From NCBI GenBank assembly GCA_039931675.1, contig JBDTRM010000051.1, positions 1 to 64,000 on the forward strand: a stretch of DNA of 64,000 bases, given 5' to 3'. Below, piece by piece: positions 35,934-44,950 of the stretch. The notes beneath the pieces were generated by a model. The model was not told where the DNA came from and searched no databases. It was given only the letters and a program-made list of their open reading frames with translations. This DNA is from JAEUTH01 sp039931675. GTDB lineage: Bacteria; Bacteroidota; Bacteroidia; AKYH767-A; OLB10. How positions within the stretch are numbered: position 1 is the stretch's first letter; every line of letters starts with the position of its first letter. Both the position numbers and the translations under genes were made by a program.

Positions 35934-36637
35934 CTTTTTAAATTTTATAAATTATAAAGTTGTCCGCAAAACGGGCAATTAACTTTTTTGGATTTGAAAT
36001 ATATCTCATAAATAACCCATGAGGTGATTAATGCGATTTCATTTTTTAAACCTTTACTGAATAAGCAAGAATCAAAATGATTTAACATTTCGATTAGTTG
36101 GCAGAAAATTAAAATAATCAGTACCGATTGCGATGCCTGGTGACGTTAGAAATGTAAAACATTGCATTTATGAATTCTTCCCGCTAAAACGGAAATCATA
36201 TTCATTTTGTTCCAATGTTCGGCATAATGGATAAATGTAACATTTAAAATTGGTTTTAAACTAAGTTCTGAATGAGTAGTGATTCAAACAGGGTAAAATG
36301 AAAAAACTGCATTGCAAAATGCAACACAACTCACTAAATTCAACTTAAATATGGTTTGAAGTTTGTCGTTTGTGATCGCAAGCAACTTTGACAAAGTTTT
36401 TTCACTTTGTTAAAGTTTTTTTCCGAAAGACGACTCACACGCGCCAGCCTCTAACAATGAACTTCAGTTCGCTTTATAAATTTCAAATTCAAAACAAAAT
36501 AATTTAAACCAAATCGTCCTTTCTGATATTTAGTTGTTAGATAATACCATTTAATTAATTTTATTTTCTATCATTGAACATCATTATAATTAAAACCATT
36601 TATCTAAGCAATCATTAACTACTAAAATTTAAAACTC
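35934..36637. other. 704-base divergent intergenic region
   Basis: No gene is supported. It contains palindrome copy 2 (36384-36417). Promoters for the divergent genes at 35933 and 36638 must lie here, but I could not place a convincing TAnnTTTG. Confidence 0.5.
36384..36417. repeat. Dispersed palindrome, ACTTTnACAAAGT type, copy 2
   Basis: AACTTTGACAAAG (36384-36396) pairs with CTTTGTTAAAGTT (36405-36417) with one G-T wobble, and a T run follows. It is a direct-oriented relative of 32975-33008. Confidence 0.75.
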
Positions 36638-38830
36638 ATGAAAAAATTATTCGCATTAATTCTATTCTTTTTAAGTTCTACTCTTTTATTTTCACAAGGT
36701 ACTTGGGTTCAAAAGGCTGATGCTGGTGGCGGACCAAGGCGTTTTGCATTAGGAGTATCTACTGCTACTAAGGGTTATGTTGGCTTTGGCGCTGGTGGAG
36801 CGGTGGATATATGGGAATATAATCCTTCTCTTAATACATGGACTCAAAAAGCTAATTTTCCTGGTATTCATAGGTCGCCTGCTTCTGGGTTTTCAATAGG
36901 CAACAAAATATATTATGGATGCGGTGAAGATATCAATGGGAGTAGTGGACCTTTAAATGACTTCTGGGAGTTTAATCCTAATTCAAATATATGGTCACAG
37001 AAATCTAACTGCCCTTTTTCAGGAATTCATTATAGTGCGTGTGTTGCAGCAATTTCAAAAGGATATTTATTTAGTGGTGATCATTCACCAGGTAGCAATC
37101 CTTATATGTATGAATACGATCCTCTGAACGATACTTGGGATTCAATATTATTTCCTGGGAGCGCAAGAATTTTATCTTTTGGATTTTCAGTTGACAATAA
37201 AGTTTATGTAGGTGGTGGTCACGATGGATTCAATCAGCTTAGTGATTTTTGGTGTTTTGATCCAAATAATAAATCATGGATTCAACTTCCTGATTTTGGC
37301 GGGGGTACTATTTATGAAGCAGCAACTTTTGCAATTAATAATCAGGGTTATGTTTGTGGAGGAAGCACAAATGGTGTTGTTTTAAATACAGTATGGTGTT
37401 ATGATGTTAATCTAGGAAGTTGGTCGCAAAAAACACCATTGCCTGGTCCTCCGAGATGGAGTGCAATGGCTTTTGAGATAAATAATAAGGGCTATTGTGG
37501 TACAGGTGGAGATGCCAGCAATCCAAGACAAGATTTTTATAAGTATTCACCCTGTTCAAGCCCTACTATAAATTCTCAAATTTCAAATATTACAATTTGT
37601 TCAGGTGTAGATACAGGCTATACGTTATCTAATATAGCTGGTTCAGGTTCAATTAAATTTCAATGGCAAGTAAGCACAGATAGCGGCAATTCATTTTCAA
37701 ATTTAGTTGGTCAAACTACTAATCATTTATCCCTTTCTGCTGTTTCTTTTTCTCAAAACGGAAATCAATATCGTTGCGCTGTTAGTAACGGCTGTGGCAG
37801 CAGTTTGAGCAATGTTAGTGTTCTTACAATTATTTCTTTGCCAGCCGCAACTATTACAGCGATAGGTTCAACAATATTTTGCCAAGGTGATAGTGTTGTG
37901 CTTAATACTAATTCAGGTATAGGATTAAAGTATCAATGGAAATTAAATAATGTAAATATTTCAGGTGCTAAAAGTTCAAGTTATATAGCAAAAGTTGCTG
38001 GCAGTTATCGTGTACTCGTTACAAATAGTAATGGTTGTTCTGCAAAATCTTCTTCTATTATTGTTACCGTAAACCCTATTCCAACCGCTACAATTACACC
38101 CAATGGTTCTACAACTTTTTGTGGTGTAGGTAGTGTTGTGCTTAATTCAAATGCGACTTCTTCTTATCAATGGTTTAAGAATAATGTTGCAATTACAGGC
38201 GAAACGAATCAAACTTTTACAGCGACAACTTCAGGTAATTACACTGTGCAGATTTCTACTAACTGTGGGTTAGTCACATCATCACCAGTTACAGTAACAA
38301 AAAATCCTGTTCCCACTATTTTACTTACAACAAGTGGACCTACAACTTTTTGTCTTGGTGACAGTGTAATTATAGGAGCAAGCAGCAATGCATCTAATCC
38401 ATCTTATCAATGGTATAAAGGTGGTGTTATAATCAATGGTGCAACAAGTTCGTCTTTCACAGCTAAAGCAACAGGTAAGTACAGTGTAAAGGTTTCAAAC
38501 ACGTTAACTGGTTGCACTAAATCATCTACACAAGTAAATGTTACAGTTAATTGCAGAGTGGGCAATGATATTAGCTCCAGCAATGAGCTTCTTATTTATC
38601 CAAACCCTTCTTCCGATATTTTTAATTTATCATTCACGTCTGAAACAATTTCAAACTGTTGTATTACTATTTACAGTAGTTTAAGTGAAGTGGTTTACAA
38701 CAGTAATTTTGAAAGTACTTTAGTAGAAAACATTCATGAATTAAATTTAAACACTTTGCATAATGGAATTTATTTCGTGCAAATAAAAACTGATGTTGGA
38801 GTTTACAGACAGAAATTAATTAAACAATAA
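36638..38830 (+). CDS. Kelch-propeller and Ig-like T9SS cargo protein
   Basis: A 730-residue protein. Signal peptide MKKLFALILFFLSSTLLFSQ. Residues about 25-305 form a six-bladed kelch/galactose-oxidase-like propeller with repeats WVQKADAGG, GYVGFG, DIWEYNPSLNTWTQKANFPG, DFWEFNPNSNIWSQKSNCP and similar. Residues about 310-645 are four Ig-like modules (FCQGDSVVL, YQWKLNN, GSYRVLVTNSNGC; FCGVGSVVL; FCLGDSVII). The last ~75 residues are a T9SS type A sorting domain (IYPNPSSDIFNLSF to YRQKLIKQ). No catalytic site was recognised. Probably a surface-displayed adhesin or binding protein. It is convergent with the DUF4238 gene, 43 bases apart. Confidence 0.87.
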   Translation: MKKLFALILFFLSSTLLFSQGTWVQKADAGGGPRRFALGVSTATKGYVGFGAGGAVDIWEYNPSLNTWTQKANFPGIHRSPASGFSIGNKIYYGCGEDINGSSGPLNDFWEFNPNSNIWSQKSNCPFSGIHYSACVAAISKGYLFSGDHSPGSNPYMYEYDPLNDTWDSILFPGSARILSFGFSVDNKVYVGGGHDGFNQLSDFWCFDPNNKSWIQLPDFGGGTIYEAATFAINNQGYVCGGSTNGVVLNTVWCYDVNLGSWSQKTPLPGPPRWSAMAFEINNKGYCGTGGDASNPRQDFYKYSPCSSPTINSQISNITICSGVDTGYTLSNIAGSGSIKFQWQVSTDSGNSFSNLVGQTTNHLSLSAVSFSQNGNQYRCAVSNGCGSSLSNVSVLTIISLPAATITAIGSTIFCQGDSVVLNTNSGIGLKYQWKLNNVNISGAKSSSYIAKVAGSYRVLVTNSNGCSAKSSSIIVTVNPIPTATITPNGSTTFCGVGSVVLNSNATSSYQWFKNNVAITGETNQTFTATTSGNYTVQISTNCGLVTSSPVTVTKNPVPTILLTTSGPTTFCLGDSVIIGASSNASNPSYQWYKGGVIINGATSSSFTAKATGKYSVKVSNTLTGCTKSSTQVNVTVNCRVGNDISSSNELLIYPNPSSDIFNLSFTSETISNCCITIYSSLSEVVYNSNFESTLVENIHELNLNTLHNGIYFVQIKTDVGVYRQKLIKQ

Positions 38831-38873
38831 AAAGTGTTTTGATTTAAATATCTAATCGATTTATCTTTTCTAT

Positions 38874-40037
38874 TTAAATGTCATAACCTTGTTCACGAAG
38901 GTTTTTCATAGTTTTAATTATATTCCCGTCATCTTTAAATAGTTCGTGATTATTGAGTGCTTTGATTTTTACAATAAACTCATCTGTTATTTTATTATTG
39001 TTTTTCTCTAATACTTCATCAAGTTCGCCAAGTAATTTTACTTTTTCATCACTATCAGTTACCAACTTCTCGTTTGCTTCAGTAGGTTCATTATACTTTA
39101 TTTGGTCTGTAATATGATTGAGAACACTTTTCTCAGAACCAATTATCCACTTTTCGCTTTTTTCTTCTACATCAACATTAATCACAAAGACACTTTTAAA
39201 TCGTCCTTCAATTCTATGAAAAGTATTTGATAAAAAAGTATCTGATTTAGGACTGATCATCAATAAATACTTATTATTAATAGGAAGGAGAATACTATTT
39301 TCAGGATGAAATAAATTTGAAAGTTCCCCGCTCTGATTTCTGATTATTAAGGGATTGTCTGAAGTTATAAACTCTGAATCATCAACAATCTTTTTTACCC
39401 CTATTCCGTCATTGAGTTTAAAATCTACGAAAGCATTAAATATTTCAAAATGTTGTTTTAGGAAAACAATTTTGTTTTGCTTAAATGTATCCTCCTCCAA
39501 CTTCTCAAAATCAACATTCTTTACGTCAATTTTTCTCCCTAAAAATTCAATGGTGTGAATTTCTGTTTTACCGAGAGAATAATTTTTAAGCAACTCTATA
39601 ACTTTACTTAAATGCTTGTTATGAGCATTAAGAAATTTTGGCGTTCTGAAATATAAGCTGAGTGCGGCAGTAATTATTTTTCTTCTTGTTATTAAATCAA
39701 TCCTGGAAATATTGTCATTTGTTATGACTTCAGTTATTTCAGGAAATAAACTGTCAATATGGTCGGCATAATATTTTTCAACTATGTTTTTCTTGTCTTC
39801 TGCTGCATCAGGAATTGAATAAAAATAATTTTCAGAACAAATGTTTCTAATATTCGTCCTGTAAAATTTTTCTCCATGAAACCGCACATAAACATAATAT
39901 TCGCCTTTACTTTCCTTGGAAAAATTTCTAAGATAAGATTGAGGTATATAATGATGATTCTTTGGTTCACTCACAGTTTTATAAAGATTTGATAACACTT
40001 TTGCAAGCCCTTTTTCAAAAAAAAACACAATGCACAA
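38874..40037 (-). CDS. DUF4238 family protein
   Basis: A 387-residue protein with the DUF4238 signature PKNHHYIPQSYLRNFS (about 25-40), a later FITSDNPLIIRN and LLPINNKYLLMISPKSD. No signal peptide. Members often lie in accessory or defence regions, but no activity is established. The N-terminus before PKNHH (MCIVFFFEKGL...) is doubtful: GTG 39974 (VSEPKNHH) may be the real start. It follows the FRG gene by about 40 bases on the same strand, so the two probably form one unit. The coding sequence is more AT-rich than the neighbouring secA. Confidence 0.8.
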   Translation of the reverse strand: MCIVFFFEKGLAKVLSNLYKTVSEPKNHHYIPQSYLRNFSKESKGEYYVYVRFHGEKFYRTNIRNICSENYFYSIPDAAEDKKNIVEKYYADHIDSLFPEITEVITNDNISRIDLITRRKIITAALSLYFRTPKFLNAHNKHLSKVIELLKNYSLGKTEIHTIEFLGRKIDVKNVDFEKLEEDTFKQNKIVFLKQHFEIFNAFVDFKLNDGIGVKKIVDDSEFITSDNPLIIRNQSGELSNLFHPENSILLPINNKYLLMISPKSDTFLSNTFHRIEGRFKSVFVINVDVEEKSEKWIIGSEKSVLNHITDQIKYNEPTEANEKLVTDSDEKVKLLGELDEVLEKNNNKITDEFIVKIKALNNHELFKDDGNIIKTMKNLREQGYDI

Positions 40038-40077
40038 TTCATTTTTAAATATTCGCTTTTATAAAAGTAGGATTCTT

Positions 40078-41040
40078 TTATTGTGGCACTGAGGCGTAAA
40101 TAGTTTGAGCAAATGAGTTATGAAGGACGAAATCTTTAATTTTACTTGCATCAGGATAAATAAATTCTTTAGTAATTCCTTTTTCCTTTAACTTATTTTG
40201 AATATAGGGAGCTAAACTTTTATGAATATTAAAACACCCACCAATAACTTTCATAAGGTGAGGATGTTCATAAACGTCCGTTGAAATCTTATCTTTTATT
40301 ACAGTAAGAAAGTATTTATAGCTTTCTTCAAGCGGCTCAAATGGTTGATTATTATAAAAGAACAATCCCTTTTGATTAATTATATTAGAATTGTTAAGTA
40401 AATTATATAATTTATTATCAGGAAGTAATAACTGTAATCGATTCTTAGTCACATCATCATAGCTTATTACACCACTTTTAAAATCAGTGATATTGCTATC
40501 AAAAATATCCTTCCAGCCAATAAATGCACGGTTAATAGTAAGCGTATAATAAATTGAAAAGTAATTATCAATTTCATCATCGGCTGCATAATTTCCAATA
40601 TTCTCTGTTGCAAAGTATAAAGCAATGAAAGGATCTCGCGTAAAGTCTAAAAGAGGCGTAGGGACTTTGTAATGTTGCATATAACTTAAATAAGAGAGTG
40701 AATTGTCTGGATTAATTCCCGCTTCTTTCAAAAGGCTAGTGACCGTTCCTGAATTCCAACTTCTACAATTAGCTATTAAGTTTTTAATCCAAGAATCATA
40801 AAATATATCATAATTTTTGTTTACCTGTTTATAAAGTTCAGATTCAATAAAAACTCTCTGTGCTGAGTTGAATAATTTATATTTTGCTTCTGAAGCACCA
40901 CGAAAAATAAAGTTACCTGTCCCACCAAATTTTTCAAGTTCCGAAAAGACATGTTCGATATTAAAAACAACTCTTAAATCTCCGTCTTTAAAAAAATCGG
41001 CTTTTTCCTTAAAGGTTTTATATTCTTTTAGTTTCGACAT
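40078..41040 (-). CDS. FRG domain protein
   Basis: A 320-residue protein named by its FRG motif: NFIFRGASEAKYKLFNSAQR (FRG at residues 46-48), followed by the second conserved block YMQHYKVPTPLLDFTRDPFIALYFA (about 120-144). FRG proteins are widespread in accessory and defence regions; the domain is predicted to act as an enzyme, but its reaction is not firmly known. No signal peptide or membrane helix. It is 58 bases downstream of secA on the same strand and 40 bases upstream of the DUF4238 gene. It is AT-rich, unlike secA, suggesting acquisition at the secA 3' side. Confidence 0.85.
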   Translation of the reverse strand: MSKLKEYKTFKEKADFFKDGDLRVVFNIEHVFSELEKFGGTGNFIFRGASEAKYKLFNSAQRVFIESELYKQVNKNYDIFYDSWIKNLIANCRSWNSGTVTSLLKEAGINPDNSLSYLSYMQHYKVPTPLLDFTRDPFIALYFATENIGNYAADDEIDNYFSIYYTLTINRAFIGWKDIFDSNITDFKSGVISYDDVTKNRLQLLLPDNKLYNLLNNSNIINQKGLFFYNNQPFEPLEESYKYFLTVIKDKISTDVYEHPHLMKVIGGCFNIHKSLAPYIQNKLKEKGITKEFIYPDASKIKDFVLHNSFAQTIYASVPQ

Positions 41041-41098
41041 ACCTTACAATTCCCTGCGAGCGTCCCCCTTGCAATTTTTTTTCAAGACTATCCCCAAA

Positions 41099-44000
41099 CT
41101 ACCCTTCAACCTGCCCATGGCAGTTCTTATACTTCTTACCGCTACCACATGGACAAGGGTCATTGCGTCCAATCTTTTGTTCTGCACGCACTGGTTGTGG
41201 TTTCGGGCGTGGAGGTTCAGGTTGTTGTCCGTTGCCTTGTGAACCTGTAGTTGAAACATTGCTTGGTGCTTCATCATGTGTTGCGCGGAGTCGGCTCATG
41301 TCCTGCTTAGGTAATGGACGAGCTTCCTTTACCTGCGCAGGGTCTTGCATGGGTATGTAACCTTTGAAGATGAATGACAAAATATCTTTATTCACCTGCT
41401 CCAGCATTTGTGTGAAGAGCTTGAATGATTCAAACTTATAAATCAGCAATGGGTCTTTTTGTTCGTACACTGCATTTTGCACACTTTGTTTTAAATCATC
41501 CATTGCGCGCAAATGTTCTTTCCACTCATCATCAATTATTGCAAGTGTAATATTTCGCTCCAATGCAGAAATTAATTCAGCGCCTTTAGTTTCATAAGCT
41601 TTTTTCAGATTCACCATCACCTGCGTTTGGCGTAACCCATCCGTAAACGGAACTACAATATTTTCAATCGTTTGTCCTTGATTTGTGAAAACATCTTTGA
41701 TAATAGGAAACGAACGCTCGGCCACCAATGCTGCTTTTTCCCTATAGTGATTATGAGCTACATGAAAGACTTGTTCCATCAAAGGCTCTTCATCTTTTGC
41801 CTGCATGAACTCCTGTTCAGTCAATGGGCTTTCAACACCAAAGTATTTAATCAAATCAAATTTGAAACCTTCGTAATCTCCTGCATCCATGTTGTTTTTT
41901 ACAACAGCATCGGCAACATCATACTGCATGTTAAGCAAGTCGAGCGCAAGACGTTCACCGTAAAGTGCATGCCTGCGTTTTTTGTAAATCACTTCGCGCT
42001 GCGAGTTCATCACATCATCGTATTCCAATAACCGCTTACGTGTACCAAAGTGATTCTCTTCCACTTTTTTCTGAGCGCGCTCAATTGATTTGGTAATCAT
42101 GCTGTGCTGAATTACTTCACCTTCCTCTAATCCCATTCTGTCCATCAATTTTGCAATTCGCTCACTGCCGAATAAGCGCATGAGGTTATCTTCTAACGAA
42201 ACAAAAAACTGAGTTGAACCCGGGTCTCCCTGCCGACCTGCACGACCGCGTAACTGCCTGTCAACACGCCTTGACTCATGTCGCTCTGTTCCTACAATGG
42301 CTAATCCACCAGCCTCGCGAACACCCGGTCCTAATTTAATATCCGTACCACGACCTGCCATATTCGTAGCAATAGTAACCTGGCTCGCCTGACCTGCTTC
42401 AGCAACAATTTCAGCTTCGCGCTGATGTTGCTTTGCATTCAATACATTGTGTTTTATGTTTCGCAGCTTCAACATTCGGCTAAGTAATTCCGAAATTTCT
42501 ACTGAAGTTGTTCCCACCAAAACAGGTCTTCCTGCTTTAGTCAGTTTAGTTATTTCCTCAATTACTGCATTATATTTTTCGCGGGTTGTTTTATAAACCA
42601 GATCTTCTTCATCCTTACGGACAATATTTCTATTGGTTGGAATGGTAACAACATCCAACTTGTAAATCTGCCAGAATTCACCCGCTTCCGTTTCTGCAGT
42701 TCCTGTCATACCTGCTAACTTGTGATACATACGGAAATAATTTTGAAGCGTGATGGTTGCATAAGTTTGTGTGGCTGCTTCAATCTTTACATTTTCTTTT
42801 GCTTCTATCGCCTGATGTAAACCATCAGAGTAACGCCTGCCTTCCAGTACACGACCTGTTTGCTCATCAACAATTTTAATTTTTCCATCATCGCTGATAA
42901 TGTATTCAGTATCGCGCTCGAAAAGTGTATAGGCTTTTAAAAGTTGTGTAATGGTATGAATACGTTCGCTCTTCACAGAGAAGTCGCGCATCATGGCTTC
43001 TTTCTTCTCCATCTTGTCACTATCGCTCAATCCCATCTTATCAAGGTCGGCAATAAAACTTCCCATATCTGGAACAATGAAAAAATCTTTATCAGTGCTT
43101 GCACTTATCAGCTCGACACCTTTTTCACTAAGTTCAACTTGATTATTTTTTTCATCAATCACAAAAAATAATTCAGCATCCACTTTATGCATTTCCTTGC
43201 TTTGGTCTGCCATGTAAAAGTTTTCGGTTTTCTGCTGCAACACGCGCACACCATCTTCACTAAGGAATTTAATCAATGCTTTATTCTTTGGCAATCCGCG
43301 ATAAGCGCGCAGCAAAGGCAAACCTGCTTCATCAAGATTTTTCTCTGCAAATTTTTTCTTGGCATCAGCCAATATTGTATTCACATAATTACGCTGTGCG
43401 TTAATCAATAATTCCACTTTTGGTTTCAATGCCTGGAACATCTGGTCATCGCCTTTTGGTGTAGGACCTGAAATAATTAAGGGAGTACGCGCATCATCAA
43501 TCAACACGCTATCCACCTCATCTACTATTGCGTAATGATGCTGACGCTGCACCATATCTTCGGGCGAACGCGCCATGTTATCGCGCAGGCAATCGAAACC
43601 AAATTCATTGTTGGTGCCGTAAGTGATGTCAGCGAGATAAGCCTTTCTGCGCTCATCACTGTTAGGTTGGTGCTTGTCAATGCAATCAACAGTTAATCCG
43701 AGAAATTCAAATATTGGTCCGTTCCATTCGCTGTCGCGTTTGGCGAGATAGTCGTTTACAGTTACAATGTGAACGCCTGCGCCAGCCAATGCATTGAGAT
43801 AAATAGGAAGTGTAGCCACAAGAGTTTTTCCTTCACCTGTTGCCATTTCGGCAATTTTGCCTTGATGGAGAACAGAACCACCAATCAACTGAACATCATA
43901 ATGTATCATGTCCCATTTAACCATTACACCTGCTGCCAGCCATTGGTTTGCATAATAAGCATGCTCACCATCAATGCGCACATTCGCTTTTTTTGCTGCA

Positions 44001-44428
44001 AGATTTTTATCATGTTCTGAGGCTGTAACTTTCAATTCAGCATTTTCAAAAAATCGTTTTGCAGTTTCTTTTACAACGGCAAAAGCCATTGGGTGAATTT
44101 CTTTCAGCACCTCCTCTATCTTTTCATTCCGCTCTTTTTTGAGTTTATCTATACGGCTATATAAATCCTCCTTAGCGTTGGCTTCCATTTCCTGGTCGGC
44201 TTCTGCTTGCGTACTTAACTCAGCAGTAAGCGAATCTGTTTCCGCAAGATATTCTGTGATTTTATTTTTGAACTCATCAGTTTTTGCGCGCAATTCATCA
44301 TTACTTAGCGATTGCAGCTTGGCAAACTCTTCATTGGCTTGTGGCACATAAGGGCCAAGGTCTTTAAGATCGCGATCGGTTTTGGTTCCGAAAAATTTTC
44401 CTAATGTTTTATTGATTAAATCTAACAT
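41099..44428 (-). CDS. secA: Preprotein translocase ATPase SecA
   Basis: The motor of Sec export. The 1109 residues match the long Bacteroidota SecA. Visible: Walker A MATGEGKTLVATLP, Walker B VDEVDSVLIDDARTPLIISG, motif ITYGTNNEFGFDCLRDN, helicase motifs IATNMAGRGTDI and QLRGRAGRQGDPGS, and a C-terminal zinc-binding SEC-C motif NDPCPCGSGKKYKNCHG for SecB/membrane contact. An insertion between the two motor halves (about 330-430: KPKVELLINAQRNYV...) accounts for the extra length. It supplies all Sec and T9SS cargo in this window. The start (MLDLINKTLGKFFGTKTDRD) is canonical. A -7-like TACTTTCG (44628-44635, minus) lies 200 bases upstream. Confidence 0.98.
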   Translation of the reverse strand: MLDLINKTLGKFFGTKTDRDLKDLGPYVPQANEEFAKLQSLSNDELRAKTDEFKNKITEYLAETDSLTAELSTQAEADQEMEANAKEDLYSRIDKLKKERNEKIEEVLKEIHPMAFAVVKETAKRFFENAELKVTASEHDKNLAAKKANVRIDGEHAYYANQWLAAGVMVKWDMIHYDVQLIGGSVLHQGKIAEMATGEGKTLVATLPIYLNALAGAGVHIVTVNDYLAKRDSEWNGPIFEFLGLTVDCIDKHQPNSDERRKAYLADITYGTNNEFGFDCLRDNMARSPEDMVQRQHHYAIVDEVDSVLIDDARTPLIISGPTPKGDDQMFQALKPKVELLINAQRNYVNTILADAKKKFAEKNLDEAGLPLLRAYRGLPKNKALIKFLSEDGVRVLQQKTENFYMADQSKEMHKVDAELFFVIDEKNNQVELSEKGVELISASTDKDFFIVPDMGSFIADLDKMGLSDSDKMEKKEAMMRDFSVKSERIHTITQLLKAYTLFERDTEYIISDDGKIKIVDEQTGRVLEGRRYSDGLHQAIEAKENVKIEAATQTYATITLQNYFRMYHKLAGMTGTAETEAGEFWQIYKLDVVTIPTNRNIVRKDEEDLVYKTTREKYNAVIEEITKLTKAGRPVLVGTTSVEISELLSRMLKLRNIKHNVLNAKQHQREAEIVAEAGQASQVTIATNMAGRGTDIKLGPGVREAGGLAIVGTERHESRRVDRQLRGRAGRQGDPGSTQFFVSLEDNLMRLFGSERIAKLMDRMGLEEGEVIQHSMITKSIERAQKKVEENHFGTRKRLLEYDDVMNSQREVIYKKRRHALYGERLALDLLNMQYDVADAVVKNNMDAGDYEGFKFDLIKYFGVESPLTEQEFMQAKDEEPLMEQVFHVAHNHYREKAALVAERSFPIIKDVFTNQGQTIENIVVPFTDGLRQTQVMVNLKKAYETKGAELISALERNITLAIIDDEWKEHLRAMDDLKQSVQNAVYEQKDPLLIYKFESFKLFTQMLEQVNKDILSFIFKGYIPMQDPAQVKEARPLPKQDMSRLRATHDEAPSNVSTTGSQGNGQQPEPPRPKPQPVRAEQKIGRNDPCPCGSGKKYKNCHGQVEG

Positions 44429-44459
44429 GAGTTCTGCTGTTTACTGTTTTATGGATTTC

Positions 44460-44486
44460 CGTCATTGCGAGGAACGAAGCAATCTG
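44460..44486. repeat. CGTCATTGCGAGGA-type dispersed repeat
   Basis: The 27 bases begin CGTCATTGCGAGGAACGAAG and match, from memory, a short interspersed repeat seen in many unrelated bacterial genomes (usually CGTCATTGCGAGGAGCGAAG). Only one copy is visible here. Confidence 0.55.
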
Positions 44487-44627
44487 TTTATGATTTCCAG
44501 TTCCCAATTACCGATTCCTAATTAATTCTAAATTCTAAATTTCTAATTCTTAACTTTTCACGCAACTCAACAATTCAGCCACCTGAGTTATTGCGACACT
44601 TTGTCGTGTTGTTTTAAAAACGGAGTG

Positions 44628-44635
44628 CGAAAGTA
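44628..44635 (-). promoter_or_regulatory. -7-like element upstream of secA
   Basis: TACTTTCG on the minus strand, the same octamer as upstream of trxA and of the gene at 51311. It lies 200 bases from the secA start, so a long leader would follow. Confidence 0.3.
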
Positions 44636-44666
44636 AATATTTATGGGAGAATTTTGGTTTTGAGCA

Positions 44667-44699
44667 ACTTTCGGAAAGTTGAAGGAACTTTCCGAAAGT
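44667..44699. repeat. 33-bp palindrome B1 (ACTTTCGGAAAGT type)
   Basis: Perfect 14-bp arms 44667-44680 and 44686-44699 around GAAGG. Each arm is itself nearly palindromic. It is the exact reverse complement of 46971-47003. Confidence 0.9.
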
Positions 44700-44950
44700 A
44701 ATAATGTATAACCGAATTGTCATTCAGGAGGAAACTTTTTGGAAATAAAGTAAGATGCTCAAGTAAAATGATATTTTTTTAAGGGTGAAACTTCTTCACA
44801 CGATAAAAGTTGTTGGATTCCAAATAGTTTCCTTCCAATGACAGACCTTTAATCTGTCATCTCTTTTATTAGTTTGCAACGCCTAATAACTGCTCTGAAT
44901 GACAAGGCTTGTTTTTTGCACTCCAGCTATGTTATTCAAGACGAAACTTG

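Larger units (their letters stand above)
44429..44950. other. 522-base intergenic region with repeats
   Basis: No gene. It holds a widespread CGTCATTGCGAGG-type repeat (44460-44486), ATTCTAA-rich low-complexity sequence (44523-44554), palindrome B1 (44667-44699) and a weak 8-bp hairpin (44838-44860). Confidence 0.6.

Noticed and set aside
41672..44351. Plus-strand frames opposite secA
   Set aside because: Short shadows of the secA coding frame, with no signal or family features.
44838..44860. 8-bp hairpin ATGACAGA/TCTGTCAT near the MFS gene end
   Set aside because: The stem is short and no T tract follows on the minus strand, so it is not a convincing terminator for the MFS gene.
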